Source: an uncultured Eubacteriales bacterium
GTDB lineage: Bacteria > Bacillota > Clostridia > Oscillospirales > CAG-382
Direction of reading: 5' to 3'
Assembly: GCA_934479825.1 (NCBI GenBank)
Contig: CAKSOW010000032.1
Location: forward strand, 1-28,241
Length of the DNA: 28,241 nt
Of the stretch, positions 1-8,324 are shown piece by piece (position 1 is the first letter of the stretch; each line of letters starts with the position of its first letter). The translations under genes were made by a program, and so were the position numbers. The notes beneath the pieces were generated by a model. That model saw only the letters and a list, made by a program, of their open reading frames with translations. It made no database searches and had not been told where the DNA came from.

Positions 1-103
1 GCCACATTTTTTACATCCAAAGTTTCTTTAATTTTTTTGATTTTATGGCTTGACTTTTATTAGCAGGTCTTATAAATTTATGTTGAATTTAATTAACAAC
101 TGA

Positions 104-1735
104 TTAGTTTACGATATCGCTTGTGTCAACAACGTGTGTAGGCTGATATTTAACTACGATATCACCGCTTGAAGGTATTACGCCTTTGTCTCTGTTAAAT
201 ACGATTCCAACATTTTCTCCCTTAACGGTTTCATCCAACGACTTATTAAACATCTGCAAATCTTCTGCAACGCCTATTGCGATAACCTTGCCGTCCCTTA
301 TAACAGAAACCTTTTCACCTTTTTTAAGGATACCGTCTGCCACTCTGCCGATAAGAGTATTCTTACCTGATTCTAAAGTCCAATCATCAACGGGCATTGA
401 GAAAGGTCCGTAAACCTTAACTGTATCAGTTGTTACCTTTGTGCCTTCTGCATCGGTAATTACACAGTAGATACCCTGACCGAGAAGAGTGTTTTCTTTT
501 TCAACTGAAAGAACAAGTGCAGCACTTTCAGCATCCTTTGCATAATCTCCGTTTTTGATTGTTACTGCATCTCTGCGAACTTTGTACTGCCATTCATATG
601 TGTACGGAGCTTTGCCGCCAAATACCTGAACCTCAAGTTCATATTTTGTGCCATATTCTACGCCATCTGAACCTTCAGGCTGTTTGTGGATGGTAAGAGG
701 TGTGTCCTGAATGTACTCCTGACTTCCGCCGTCAAAAGGTTTGGTTGGTGTGACAGAAACACCGGGATCAACCGTCTGAGTAGGATCCTGAACCCCAATC
801 TGAGGATCTTCAGGAGCTATATTTATCGGTTCATCTTCTTTTTCTTCGGTGTTCTGCTTAGTATTATCCTTTTCAGCATCTTCATCTTTATCTTTGTCTT
901 CGTTTTCTTCGGTTTTGTTTATTATTTCTTTATCGTTGTCATCCTCTGTGTTTTTATTACTGTCGGGATCAGACATATCAAACTTTACTCTGTTACCTTC
1001 ATCCATCATACGGGAAATAATTGCCGCAACCTCGCTTCTTTTGATATTATCATCAGGCTTGCAGTTGTGAAGTGCATCAACGCCTGTTAAAATACCTGCA
1101 CGATACATCTTATACACATAGTGAGCATATGTAGCTCCTGACTTAACATCAAGAATACTTCCGTTTGGAATATTGTTTATTTCTTCAAATGCACTATCAG
1201 GAAGAGCACTTGCAAAGATTTCTATGTATCCCGCTCGTGTAGCATTTGCGTTATAGTCATAATTCTTTTTGATTATGTTATTGATTTTGCAGTAATCAAC
1301 ATAAGGCTGATACCAAGGAGTACCTGATGTAAGGGTAACATTACCATTTAAGTAAACCTGACTCATACAAGCCGCAAGCTTGATTGCTTCTGCGTATGTA
1401 AGTAGGTCATCAGGCTTAAATTCTGTTGCACTCTTACCGTTGATGATGCCTGTGTAAACAGCTCCCACTACTTCATCGTGGTACCACGCATCTTCAGGGA
1501 CATCAACAAAAGGATTTACAAGTTGGGGATGACCGCAAACTGTACATTTACCATCTTTGAAAGTGTGCTCGCCAACATTAAAGAGTTCAAAGCATACCTG
1601 ACATTCTTCATAGTGGCTGTTCATATTTGCCATTTTCATAAGTTGATGTTCGTGTTCTCCGTATGCCGCAAAGGCTGTTGTTGCCATAGAGAGCAGCATA
1701 CATACCGATAGGATGATTGATAATGTTTTTTTCAT
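104..1735 (-). CDS. SLH-domain surface protein with Ig-like and EF-Tu-domain-2-like modules
   Basis: Predicted secreted cell-wall-anchored protein of 543 residues. A signal peptide covers about residues 1-24 (MKK, hydrophobic core, AFA-A cleavage). Residues 40-70 hold two Cys-x2-Cys pairs (ECQVC and CTVCG) that could bind zinc. SLH repeats cover about 74-250 (FVDVPEDAWYHDEV; GILTGVD; IKRSEVAAIISRMM); this family binds pyruvylated secondary wall polymer. A very acidic Asp/Glu/Lys linker (255-305) leads to an Ig-like domain (about 345-440, GGKAPYTYEWQY). The C-terminal segment (about 443-530) reads like translation-factor domain 2 (LIGRVADGILKKGEKV, then LQMFNKSLDE and GENVGIVF). It is the last gene of the minus-strand operon, 33 bp behind its larger paralogue, with an AAAAGAGGT ribosome site. 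Ligand and role are unknown. The domain reading is firm for SLH and inferential for the C-terminus. Confidence 0.85.
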   Translation of the reverse strand: MKKTLSIILSVCMLLSMATTAFAAYGEHEHQLMKMANMNSHYEECQVCFELFNVGEHTFKDGKCTVCGHPQLVNPFVDVPEDAWYHDEVVGAVYTGIINGKSATEFKPDDLLTYAEAIKLAACMSQVYLNGNVTLTSGTPWYQPYVDYCKINNIIKKNYDYNANATRAGYIEIFASALPDSAFEEINNIPNGSILDVKSGATYAHYVYKMYRAGILTGVDALHNCKPDDNIKRSEVAAIISRMMDEGNRVKFDMSDPDSNKNTEDDNDKEIINKTEENEDKDKDEDAEKDNTKQNTEEKEDEPINIAPEDPQIGVQDPTQTVDPGVSVTPTKPFDGGSQEYIQDTPLTIHKQPEGSDGVEYGTKYELEVQVFGGKAPYTYEWQYKVRRDAVTIKNGDYAKDAESAALVLSVEKENTLLGQGIYCVITDAEGTKVTTDTVKVYGPFSMPVDDWTLESGKNTLIGRVADGILKKGEKVSVIRDGKVIAIGVAEDLQMFNKSLDETVKGENVGIVFNRDKGVIPSSGDIVVKYQPTHVVDTSDIVN

Positions 1736-1768
1736 AATTGTTTACCTCTTTTCATTATTTTTATATAG

Positions 1769-4132
1769 TTATGGCATTATAACTATCATACTGTCTTTGG
1801 ATTTTTCTTCATCAAAGCTTACATTTGCATCGGCAGTAACAATAACATAAGCCTCATTTGATACTCTTCTTACACCGTTTTTGTCTGTTACAATACAGCT
1901 GAACTTGTAATCAGATGTAAGCTTGTTTTCATCAACTGCAACTGACAAGGTATCTGTATAATAGCCTTCTGCCCATGGAAATGCTTCTGTAATCATTAGT
2001 GGGATTTCATTATCAGGAGTCTGTATCAGCCATTGATATGTAAATGGTCCGTTTGCACCCTCTGCCACTACCTTAAACTTTGCTTTTTCTGCGTGCTTTG
2101 CGCTCACATTTTTTGGCTGCTCAGTTATAACAATATCTTTAGGAAGTAGCTTTGCCACATTTGAACTCATGCTATAACTTCCTTGTGTTACTTCACATTT
2201 GTATTCACAGTGACTTATGAAATCAGCCTTCTCAACCTGTATTTTCAGTGTTGATGTTGTAGCACCCTTTGCCCATGTGTCGGTCGGCTCGATTTTTTTC
2301 CAACCGTTTGTGTTGTCATTTTTTATGTACCACTGATAGGTTGCATCGCTGTTTCTCGTACGAGCATAGAATGAAACTTCTTCACCATAGTTTGCACGGA
2401 CAGTATTTGGCTGATATGCGAGATACGGTGTTGTTTTAGGAACAACATACATATTACTTGCTGTTTTGGTAAAGCCTGTGGCATCAGTTATTATGCACTT
2501 ATATGTCATACGTTTTGAGAACTCAGCTTCATCGGCAAGGATTTCTACCTTGCCCTCATCTACTTTATACTTGTTATCGCTCTTAAGTTCTGTATAGTCG
2601 CCAAAGTTTTCACTCTTATACCATTCATATGTGTATGGAGCTTTACCGCCGAAAACGTTGACCTGCACATATGTTTTATCTCCAACATCTGCGGTGTATC
2701 TGCAAGGTGTAATATGCATCCATGCCTTAAAGCCATAATTGCCCATATTTACAAGTCTTTCTGCCAGTGTTTCTCCAAGATTTTCAACTACCCATGAATC
2801 ATATGGAATTTCCTCCGGTTCTTCTATCAGGATTCCGCAATAATCGTTTTCCTTTACCTCATCAATGGATTTTTTGAACATTTCGATTTTTGTAGCAACG
2901 CCGAAAACCTCAATGCCGTGTGATGGCATATGCATTGAAACTGTTTCGCCGGCTCTTAAGGCACCTTTTTCAACTCTGCCTGTGAAAATGTAACCGGAAT
3001 TGTATTTGGTAACATTCTCGGGCTTGAATATAAATACCTTTTCGGGTATTGTCACCGCTTCGGATTTCACTTCCTGACCGAGGCTATCTGTAATCTTACA
3101 GTAGAACTGACTTGTTGTTACATTGTCAATATCAAAAACAAGAGAAAGCGTATTAGTTTTAGCGCCCTTTACATAATCGGATTCGGTAAATTCAGTAAAT
3201 CCGTTATATCTGTCTCTTGTACCCCAAGAATATGTATATGGTGTTTTTCCACCTGATGCTTTGACTGTATATGTAAGTGTTTCGCCTTCATCGGCAGAAT
3301 CAATCCTTTCCGGCTCCACTATTATCTCGAAAGGCTCATACATATCAGGTGTTTCAGGTATTTCTGCTGATTTTTCATCTTCCTTTATTTCCGGAGCAGG
3401 TTCTGCATCCTCTGGAATTTCAAGCTTTGGTTTTTCTGTTTCCGGTTCTTCAGTTTTAGGATCCTCTGTTTTAGGTTCTTCGGAGGTTGTTCCCATACTG
3501 AACTTAACACGCTTTGTTTCGTCCATCATTCTTGTAATGATTGCCGCAACCTCACATCTTTTGATGTTATCCTCCGGCTTGCAGTTGTGCTTTGCATCCA
3601 CACCTGTCAGAATTCCCGCACGATAGAGCTTGTATATACTGATTGAACTCTCGTGAACCATAGGAACATCGGGAATAGAGCCGTCAGGAACATTGTTTAT
3701 ACCTTTAAGAGCCTCATCGGGAAGGGCATTTGCGAATATTTCCATATATCCTGCTCTTGTGGCCTTTTCGTTAATGTTGCTAACCTTATAGAAAAAGTTT
3801 TCTGTTATTATTCCGTGGTCTTTGGCATAATCAACATAAATTTGATACCAAGGATTTCCGCCGGGTACAAGATATACGCTTCCGTCTTTGTAAAGCTGAT
3901 ACATACAAGCCGCAAGCTTGATTGCTTCAGCATATGTAAGGTTATCATCGGGAGCAAAGGTTGTTTCGGTTTTTCCGTTGATAATACCAAGTCTTACCGC
4001 ATTATCCACATCTTCATAGTACCAACTGTCAGGTTTAACATCGGTAAAATTGGAATAGTGCTCTGCAAATGCAACCGGTGCAAAACTCATAATCATTGTT
4101 AAGCATAAAATAAATGATAAAATTCTTTTCAT
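1769..4132 (-). CDS. Large SLH-domain surface protein, four Ig-like domains, EF-Tu-domain-2-like insert
   Basis: Secreted wall-anchored protein of 787 residues and a paralogue of the gene 33 bp downstream. A signal peptide (residues 1-23, ends VAFA) is followed by three SLH repeats (about 27-225; FTDVKPDSWYYEDV, IKRCEVAAIITRMM). An acidic Glu/Pro/Lys linker (about 225-275) contains repeats of EEPKTEDPKTEEPETEKPK type. Ig-like domains, each with a PYTYxW or TYQW core and a CxITD strand, lie at about 275-360, 455-550, 550-655 and 655-770. Between the first and second is a segment (about 365-446) closely resembling domain 2 of EF-Tu: FTGRVEKGALRAGETV, then KIEMFKKSIDEV and CGILI. The ATG has a strong GGAGGG site and lies 14 bp behind the TPM gene. 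The SLH-coding DNA is visibly similar to that of the neighbouring paralogue, which indicates a tandem duplication. The role is inferred to be an adhesin or surface scaffold. Confidence 0.87.
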   Translation of the reverse strand: MKRILSFILCLTMIMSFAPVAFAEHYSNFTDVKPDSWYYEDVDNAVRLGIINGKTETTFAPDDNLTYAEAIKLAACMYQLYKDGSVYLVPGGNPWYQIYVDYAKDHGIITENFFYKVSNINEKATRAGYMEIFANALPDEALKGINNVPDGSIPDVPMVHESSISIYKLYRAGILTGVDAKHNCKPEDNIKRCEVAAIITRMMDETKRVKFSMGTTSEEPKTEDPKTEEPETEKPKLEIPEDAEPAPEIKEDEKSAEIPETPDMYEPFEIIVEPERIDSADEGETLTYTVKASGGKTPYTYSWGTRDRYNGFTEFTESDYVKGAKTNTLSLVFDIDNVTTSQFYCKITDSLGQEVKSEAVTIPEKVFIFKPENVTKYNSGYIFTGRVEKGALRAGETVSMHMPSHGIEVFGVATKIEMFKKSIDEVKENDYCGILIEEPEEIPYDSWVVENLGETLAERLVNMGNYGFKAWMHITPCRYTADVGDKTYVQVNVFGGKAPYTYEWYKSENFGDYTELKSDNKYKVDEGKVEILADEAEFSKRMTYKCIITDATGFTKTASNMYVVPKTTPYLAYQPNTVRANYGEEVSFYARTRNSDATYQWYIKNDNTNGWKKIEPTDTWAKGATTSTLKIQVEKADFISHCEYKCEVTQGSYSMSSNVAKLLPKDIVITEQPKNVSAKHAEKAKFKVVAEGANGPFTYQWLIQTPDNEIPLMITEAFPWAEGYYTDTLSVAVDENKLTSDYKFSCIVTDKNGVRRVSNEAYVIVTADANVSFDEEKSKDSMIVIMP

Positions 4133-4146
4133 AATTACCCTCCAAA

Positions 4147-4926
4147 TTAAAAACTTCCGCCTCGTCCGCCGTGTGTTCTGCCAGAGGATGAGGTATGTGT
4201 GCCTGAACTTGATTTTGGTCTTTCTGTTTTCGTAATCCTTGAATACAGGAACAAATCTCTTGATGTGTCAATTCTCATACTTCCGGATTTTATGTAATTT
4301 GCCGCATAATCGTTTTCTACCGCCGTTTTCATTTTCTTAAGCTTCTTTTTCATCATTATAAAGCCGAGTAAAAGAGGAGTTAATAGACAAACCAAAACAA
4401 CACCGACAATGTATTTTGTACTTAAATTCTTTTCGTTATATGGGTTTCCGTCTTTTGCCATCGAAAGAAACTCATCTGCGGTTTCAATATAAACAGAAAA
4501 TGCCTTATAGTAGTTATCATCTTCAAGATAAGGCAATACCTTGCTTTCAAGATAGATAAGTCCGTTTTTGTTGAAATACTCACGACCTTTTCCGTGAGTG
4601 GTGAAGTGATATTCTCTTGTGTCACGGCAAATGTAAAGCATTATACCGTCATCGTTTTCACCTGCACCGTAACCACCATAGTCATAAATATCATCAGCAG
4701 ATGCTTCTGCAGTATCTGATGTCATTTCACTTTCTGTATAAATTGCTACCTCAAAATCATATTCGTTTCTGACTTTATCAAGCTTTTCTGTAAGTGATGC
4801 AAGCTCCGATTGCATCAAATATCCTGCTTCATCCACAATTGAAGGATTTTCAAATGATGCATATACGGGCAAAAACAGAGTGAGCAAGAGTAGAGTAAGT
4901 AAAACACAAGAAAGTAATTTTTTCAT
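4147..4926 (-). CDS. TPM-domain (YgcG-type) membrane protein
   Basis: Protein of 259 residues with a signal peptide (1-24, ends PVYA) and a TPM domain at about 27-145 (IVDEAGYLMQSELASLTEKL, later DDGIMLYICRDTREYHF and GKGREYF). A transmembrane helix lies at about 173-193, followed by a basic cytoplasmic part and a Ser/Gly-rich tail ending GGRGGSF. TPM proteins are extracytoplasmic domains with reported phosphatase or chaperone-like roles in other organisms; the bacterial YgcG group is poorly characterised and often ends in a Gly-rich tail, as here. It lies 16 bp downstream of the zinc-ribbon membrane protein and 14 bp upstream of the large SLH gene, so it is co-transcribed. The context suggests envelope maintenance. 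The precise activity cannot be read from the sequence. Confidence 0.83.
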   Translation of the reverse strand: MKKLLSCVLLTLLLLTLFLPVYASFENPSIVDEAGYLMQSELASLTEKLDKVRNEYDFEVAIYTESEMTSDTAEASADDIYDYGGYGAGENDDGIMLYICRDTREYHFTTHGKGREYFNKNGLIYLESKVLPYLEDDNYYKAFSVYIETADEFLSMAKDGNPYNEKNLSTKYIVGVVLVCLLTPLLLGFIMMKKKLKKMKTAVENDYAANYIKSGSMRIDTSRDLFLYSRITKTERPKSSSGTHTSSSGRTHGGRGGSF

Positions 4927-4942
4927 ATATCGACCACCCCCC

Positions 4943-6028
4943 TTAATGCAAAAGCATCCAGCCGATAGCGGCCGCTGCTACATATGCAATGCCTGCAATC
5001 TTCCAAAAATACTTCCACTTTTTGCTGTTATCAACAGGATATTCACCAACGACTTTTCCTGTTTGTCCGTTAATAGCAAATTTATACATTTTATCCATAT
5101 ACTTAATATTGAGCATCCATACAGGAAGGAGGGAATATCTTATCTTGCCGTTTGAAAAGCTTACCCTTGAGTTTTCGGGAATTACTGCTGTGTAACGGTT
5201 TGTCGTATCATTAAAAGCCTCAACAGTTGAATTTTTAACTCGTTCGTTCGCTCTTTCGATGCTTTCTTCTGCCGATACATCATATTTATCAGCCAAGTAT
5301 CCAGAAAGATACGCTCCGCTAAACTCAACGGCATCTTCATAATTAAAAGGTTCCACCGCTTCCATATATGTATTGTCAGCCTTTTTTGATGCATCAACAG
5401 GAATATTGGCAAAGCCTATCTGTCCGCTGCGGAATAGCTTAAAATAATCTGTTTTAGTATAATTATAATTTGAATCGCTCCATGCAGTTACCCTTTCTGC
5501 ATTGTAGCTAACCGCAGCATCACAGTCGCAGTCAAACATCCAGAACGGAACATACACGCCTGCCATCTCTTCGATTTTCTTCTTGCTCTTAAATTCATCA
5601 GGCAAAAACGGTGCATTTTTGAAATCACTTTCAAAAGCTTCGATTGCCGCTTTCTTATTAAGCTTAAACGGAATTATGTAATCAGGCTTTAGTGTTCCTT
5701 CAAATTGTCCTTTGACAATAGTGGAGTTGCCGCAATATGGACAAACTGTGGAGCCAAGTGTATCATCGCCCTGAATTTCTGCTCCGCAGGAGGGGCATGA
5801 ATAATTTGAAAGAGTAACCTCGTTTGTGTCTTCATAATTTCTTGGCGTATAGCTTTCCCAATCGTATTTTGATGTGCCACCGGAATCGGCAGAGCCTTCT
5901 GTCATTTGCTGCATCGTTTCAAGTGGAAATGTATTGTCGCAGGACTCACATATTAAGTTCTGCGTTTCGGCATCAAACACTAAAGGTGCCGTACAACAAG
6001 GACATTTATAGTTTTGAATTGTATCCAT
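4943..6028 (-). CDS. Zinc-ribbon protein with C-terminal membrane anchor
   Basis: Protein of 361 residues. The N-terminal 35 residues form a TFIIB or PriA-like zinc ribbon (YKCPCCTAPL then LICESC). A second ribbon lies near residues 78-100 (CPSCGAEIQ then CPYCG). The middle (about 115-335) is a mixed alpha/beta region with KPDYIIPFKLNKKAAIEAF and a YVPFWMFDCDCDA segment, recurrent in clostridial proteins annotated only as zinc-ribbon or TFIIB-type zinc-finger proteins. A single transmembrane helix sits at 340-358 (IAGIAYVAAAAIGWMLL). No signal peptide is seen, so the zinc ribbons should be cytoplasmic with a tail anchor. It is operonic with the TPM gene downstream and the two small zinc-ribbon genes upstream. 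The biochemical role is unknown, and the family often sits beside TPM or membrane-stress genes. Confidence 0.8.
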   Translation of the reverse strand: MDTIQNYKCPCCTAPLVFDAETQNLICESCDNTFPLETMQQMTEGSADSGGTSKYDWESYTPRNYEDTNEVTLSNYSCPSCGAEIQGDDTLGSTVCPYCGNSTIVKGQFEGTLKPDYIIPFKLNKKAAIEAFESDFKNAPFLPDEFKSKKKIEEMAGVYVPFWMFDCDCDAAVSYNAERVTAWSDSNYNYTKTDYFKLFRSGQIGFANIPVDASKKADNTYMEAVEPFNYEDAVEFSGAYLSGYLADKYDVSAEESIERANERVKNSTVEAFNDTTNRYTAVIPENSRVSFSNGKIRYSLLPVWMLNIKYMDKMYKFAINGQTGKVVGEYPVDNSKKWKYFWKIAGIAYVAAAAIGWMLLH

Positions 6029-6050
6029 AATCTTTCTACCTCATTTCATT

Positions 6051-6338
6051 TTATAGTGCACAAAGCTCGGAGGATGCTTTCACCCTGTTACCGCAGTGAG
6101 GACAGTAGTGCATAGAATTTGAAAGAACCGTGCCGCATTTTTCACAGCTTATATGATAGGACTTATACAAATCATGTAAATTTGATTTAGGCAATTTAGA
6201 ATTACACTTACTGCAATACATCCTGTTACTTGGTTCTAAGGAATTACACTCACTACATACCACCGAATGCTTCATAATGTCTGTTCCAAATCCAAAATAG
6301 GAAAGTGATTTTTTCCTATTCGCGTTCCGTTTTTTCAT
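6051..6338 (-). CDS. Small double zinc-ribbon protein
   Basis: Protein of 95 residues from the ATG at 6338, chosen because GGAGG lies about 11 bases upstream; an in-frame GTG at 6350 overlaps that ribosome site and is unlikely. The N-terminus is very basic (MKKRNANRKK). Two zinc-ribbon units follow: CSECNSLEPSNRMYCSKC and CEKCGTVLSNSMHYCPHCG. There is no membrane segment or signal peptide. The start overlaps the end of the upstream zinc-ribbon gene by 23 bp, which suggests translational coupling. Double zinc ribbons of this kind occur as protein- or RNA-binding modules; no function can be assigned from sequence alone. Confidence 0.72.
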   Translation of the reverse strand: MKKRNANRKKSLSYFGFGTDIMKHSVVCSECNSLEPSNRMYCSKCNSKLPKSNLHDLYKSYHISCEKCGTVLSNSMHYCPHCGNRVKASSELCAL

Positions 6339-6708
6339 TTTCTTCTTCACCTCCGTAAAAAAGCTTTGCTCCGCATACGTGACAAAAATTAGATAGTTCC
6401 TGCGTTTTAGTTCCGCACACCGGGCAATAATCGGGGTAATCCTCTATCGGAACACATTGCACGCAGCTCCACACATCGGGATTATACATAGCATCAATAA
6501 CCCACTTGCCACATTTTTGGCATCTGTTAAAATATTCTTTTCCACCTTCACCCCAAGCACGCATAAGTTCTTCTTCGGGATTGTCAGCTCTAATCGGTTT
6601 TGATGAATATACAAGGGCGTGGGACAAGTCACAAAAAAATTCATAAATATTACCACTTGGAGTTTTATTAATCTTGAAGCTTGCTGTTTTGTTTTTCTTT
6701 ACATCCAA
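6316..6708 (-). CDS. Zinc-ribbon protein, first gene of the TPM/SLH operon
   Basis: Protein of about 130 residues. A TTG at 6708 is preferred as start because AAGGGAG lies about 8 bases upstream. The GTG at 6717 would sit directly on that ribosome site, though it cannot be excluded. The N-terminal 60 residues (LDVKKNKTASFKI, YEFFCDLSHALVYS) are unassigned. The C-terminal half carries three Cys-x2-Cys or CxxC pairs (NRCQKCGKWV, SCVQC, YCPVCGTKT, FCHVCGAKL) and thus probably two zinc sites. It heads a minus-strand run of six genes with short gaps or overlaps. I do not recognise a specific family beyond zinc ribbon. The start codon assignment is moderately certain. Confidence 0.68.
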   Translation of the reverse strand: MDVKKNKTASFKINKTPSGNIYEFFCDLSHALVYSSKPIRADNPEEELMRAWGEGGKEYFNRCQKCGKWVIDAMYNPDVWSCVQCVPIEDYPDYCPVCGTKTQELSNFCHVCGAKLFYGGEEENEKTERE

Positions 6709-6748
6709 AGAACCCACTCCCTTCTTTTTACAAGAATTGCCCGAGACC

Positions 6749-6777
6749 TTGACTAAATCAATGTTTTGTGTTACAAT
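6749..6777 (+). promoter_or_regulatory. Sigma-A-type promoter of the SBP/LuxR/Xre operon
   Basis: TTGACT (6749-6754), a 17-bp spacer and TACAAT (6772-6777) point toward the lipoprotein gene. The predicted transcript start is near 6784, leaving a leader of about 157 nt. No equally good promoter for the divergent minus-strand operon is visible. Confidence 0.6.
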
Positions 6778-6842
6778 ATAGGTAAAAAATACAAAAAAGA
6801 TATATTTTCTGATTTAATTATACTTATATATTCAAAATAAAT

Positions 6843-6906
6843 CCCCACCCAAAATGCAAAAAAAATGTGGGATTGATAAGTTTTTTTGAAAAAAGGGTGG
6901 GGTTTT
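6843..6906 (+). promoter_or_regulatory. Leader hairpin upstream of the lipoprotein gene
   Basis: CCCCACCC (6843-6850) is complementary to GGGTGGGG (6895-6902). The 44-nt loop contains a second A-tract/T-tract pair (about 6858-6865 with 6881-6887). TTTT follows the right arm. In the leader this could be an attenuator or a stability hairpin. The T-run is short, so termination is uncertain. Confidence 0.4.
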
Positions 6907-6940
6907 GGGTAGGGATATAGTGTTAGAAAAGGAGAGAATT

Positions 6941-8302
6941 ATGAAAAGAATTATCGCTTCGCTTATTATGATTATTTTTATTACATCTTTATTTTCAGCT
7001 TGTGAAGACAAAAAAAGAACCGATCCCGACAACCCTGTTACACTTACAATGTGGCATGTGTATGGGAGTCAGACAAAGTCACCTTTTAATGTTGAAATTA
7101 ATAAGTTTAACAGTACCGTTGGTAAAGAAAAAGGAATTATTGTTAATGTTGTTTCAGTAACAAGTTCATCTGCGATAGATAAGGCACTTTCTGATGCTGC
7201 AAATGATGAGCCGGGTGCTGAAAAATTGCCGGATTTGTTTACGGCTTATCCGAGAGTGGCTGAGCTTGTGGGCAAAGAACGTCTGCTTTCGTGGAATGAT
7301 TATTTTTCAAAAGAGGAACTTTCCGAATATACAAATAAATTTATTTTAGAAGGATATTTCGGAGATGAGCTGCTAATGCTCCCCATTGCAAAATCTTCAG
7401 AAGTATTCTATTTAAACAAAACATTATTTGATGAATTCAGCAAAGAAACATCATGCAGTGTAAATGATTTAAAAACCTTTGACGGACTTTTCAAAACGTC
7501 AAATGTATACTATGACTGGTCAGGTGGGCAAAGCTTTACACAGATAAACGACTTTTATCATTATTCATACATAGGAATGCAAACACAGGGTGAAAATTTC
7601 GTCAAAGACGGAAAATTAAACCTTGAGAATAAAGCATTTGAAAAAATATGGAACCCTCTGGCAAAATGTGCAATTTATGGCGGAATATGTCTTCATGACG
7701 GATATGCGGCATCTCGTTGGAAAACGGTTGAGATCATATCAAACATAGGCTCTACAGCCGATGTTTTGTACCAGCCTGATAGTGTAATCTATCCTGACAA
7801 CACCACGGTTAATATAAAATCAATTTCTATGCCTTATCCTCTTTTTGATAAAGACACACCTGCTTCAGTTCATCGTGGTACCGGACTATTTGCCGTAAAG
7901 AGTAATGATGAGAGAAAAAATTATGCAGCATATATTTTTGCAAAATGGATAACCGAAGAAGAAAACAACATAGATTTTGTAACAGAAGCAGGATACCTTC
8001 CGGTAAAAGACGATGCATTTAATCTTTTGTTTGAAACAAAGGATTCTATTGAAAATGAAAACTACAGAAACCTCTATGACACCATTGATATAATGTTCGG
8101 GGATTATGAAATGTACGCACTTCCTTTATATGACGGAGCATCTGATGTTCAGAAAAGCTATGAAGAAAATGTAAGATTAGTTTTAAGCTCTGCTCATACT
8201 CAATATAAGAACAGAGTTGCTTCAGGCGAAGATAAAGAAAGTATACTAAACGAACTTACAAAAGCATCACTTTCAGAAATCAAAAAGCTTTCTGAAAAAT
8301 AA
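6941..8302 (+). CDS. Extracellular solute-binding lipoprotein (family 1 type), no linked permease
   Basis: The ATG at 6941 has AAAAGGAGAG just upstream; a longer frame from a TTG at 6905 would include this ribosome site and is rejected. The product is 453 residues with a lipoprotein signal (MKRIIASL..., lipobox LFSAC, lipidated Cys21). The mature start VTLTMWHVYG is typical of sugar-type ABC binding proteins, and the later VHRGTGLFAVKS and AAYIFAKWITEEEN segments match the family's ligand-cleft and C-lobe regions. No ABC permease or ATPase lies nearby. It is instead 22 bp upstream of a membrane receptor with a LuxR DNA-binding domain, so a role as an external co-receptor that presents ligand to that receptor is inferred. 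Ligand unknown. Confidence 0.85.
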   Translation: MKRIIASLIMIIFITSLFSACEDKKRTDPDNPVTLTMWHVYGSQTKSPFNVEINKFNSTVGKEKGIIVNVVSVTSSSAIDKALSDAANDEPGAEKLPDLFTAYPRVAELVGKERLLSWNDYFSKEELSEYTNKFILEGYFGDELLMLPIAKSSEVFYLNKTLFDEFSKETSCSVNDLKTFDGLFKTSNVYYDWSGGQSFTQINDFYHYSYIGMQTQGENFVKDGKLNLENKAFEKIWNPLAKCAIYGGICLHDGYAASRWKTVEIISNIGSTADVLYQPDSVIYPDNTTVNIKSISMPYPLFDKDTPASVHRGTGLFAVKSNDERKNYAAYIFAKWITEEENNIDFVTEAGYLPVKDDAFNLLFETKDSIENENYRNLYDTIDIMFGDYEMYALPLYDGASDVQKSYEENVRLVLSSAHTQYKNRVASGEDKESILNELTKASLSEIKKLSEK

Positions 8303-8324
8303 TTGAGATAAGAGCGAATAGATC

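Noticed and set aside
1..103. Minus-strand bases at the window edge contain a GCKKCG-like zinc-ribbon reading and a 12-mer (TTACATCCAAAG) also found near 6700.
   Set aside because: There is no start codon or ribosome site in that frame before a stop, and too little sequence is visible. It could be the beginning of another gene beyond the window, but that cannot be supported.
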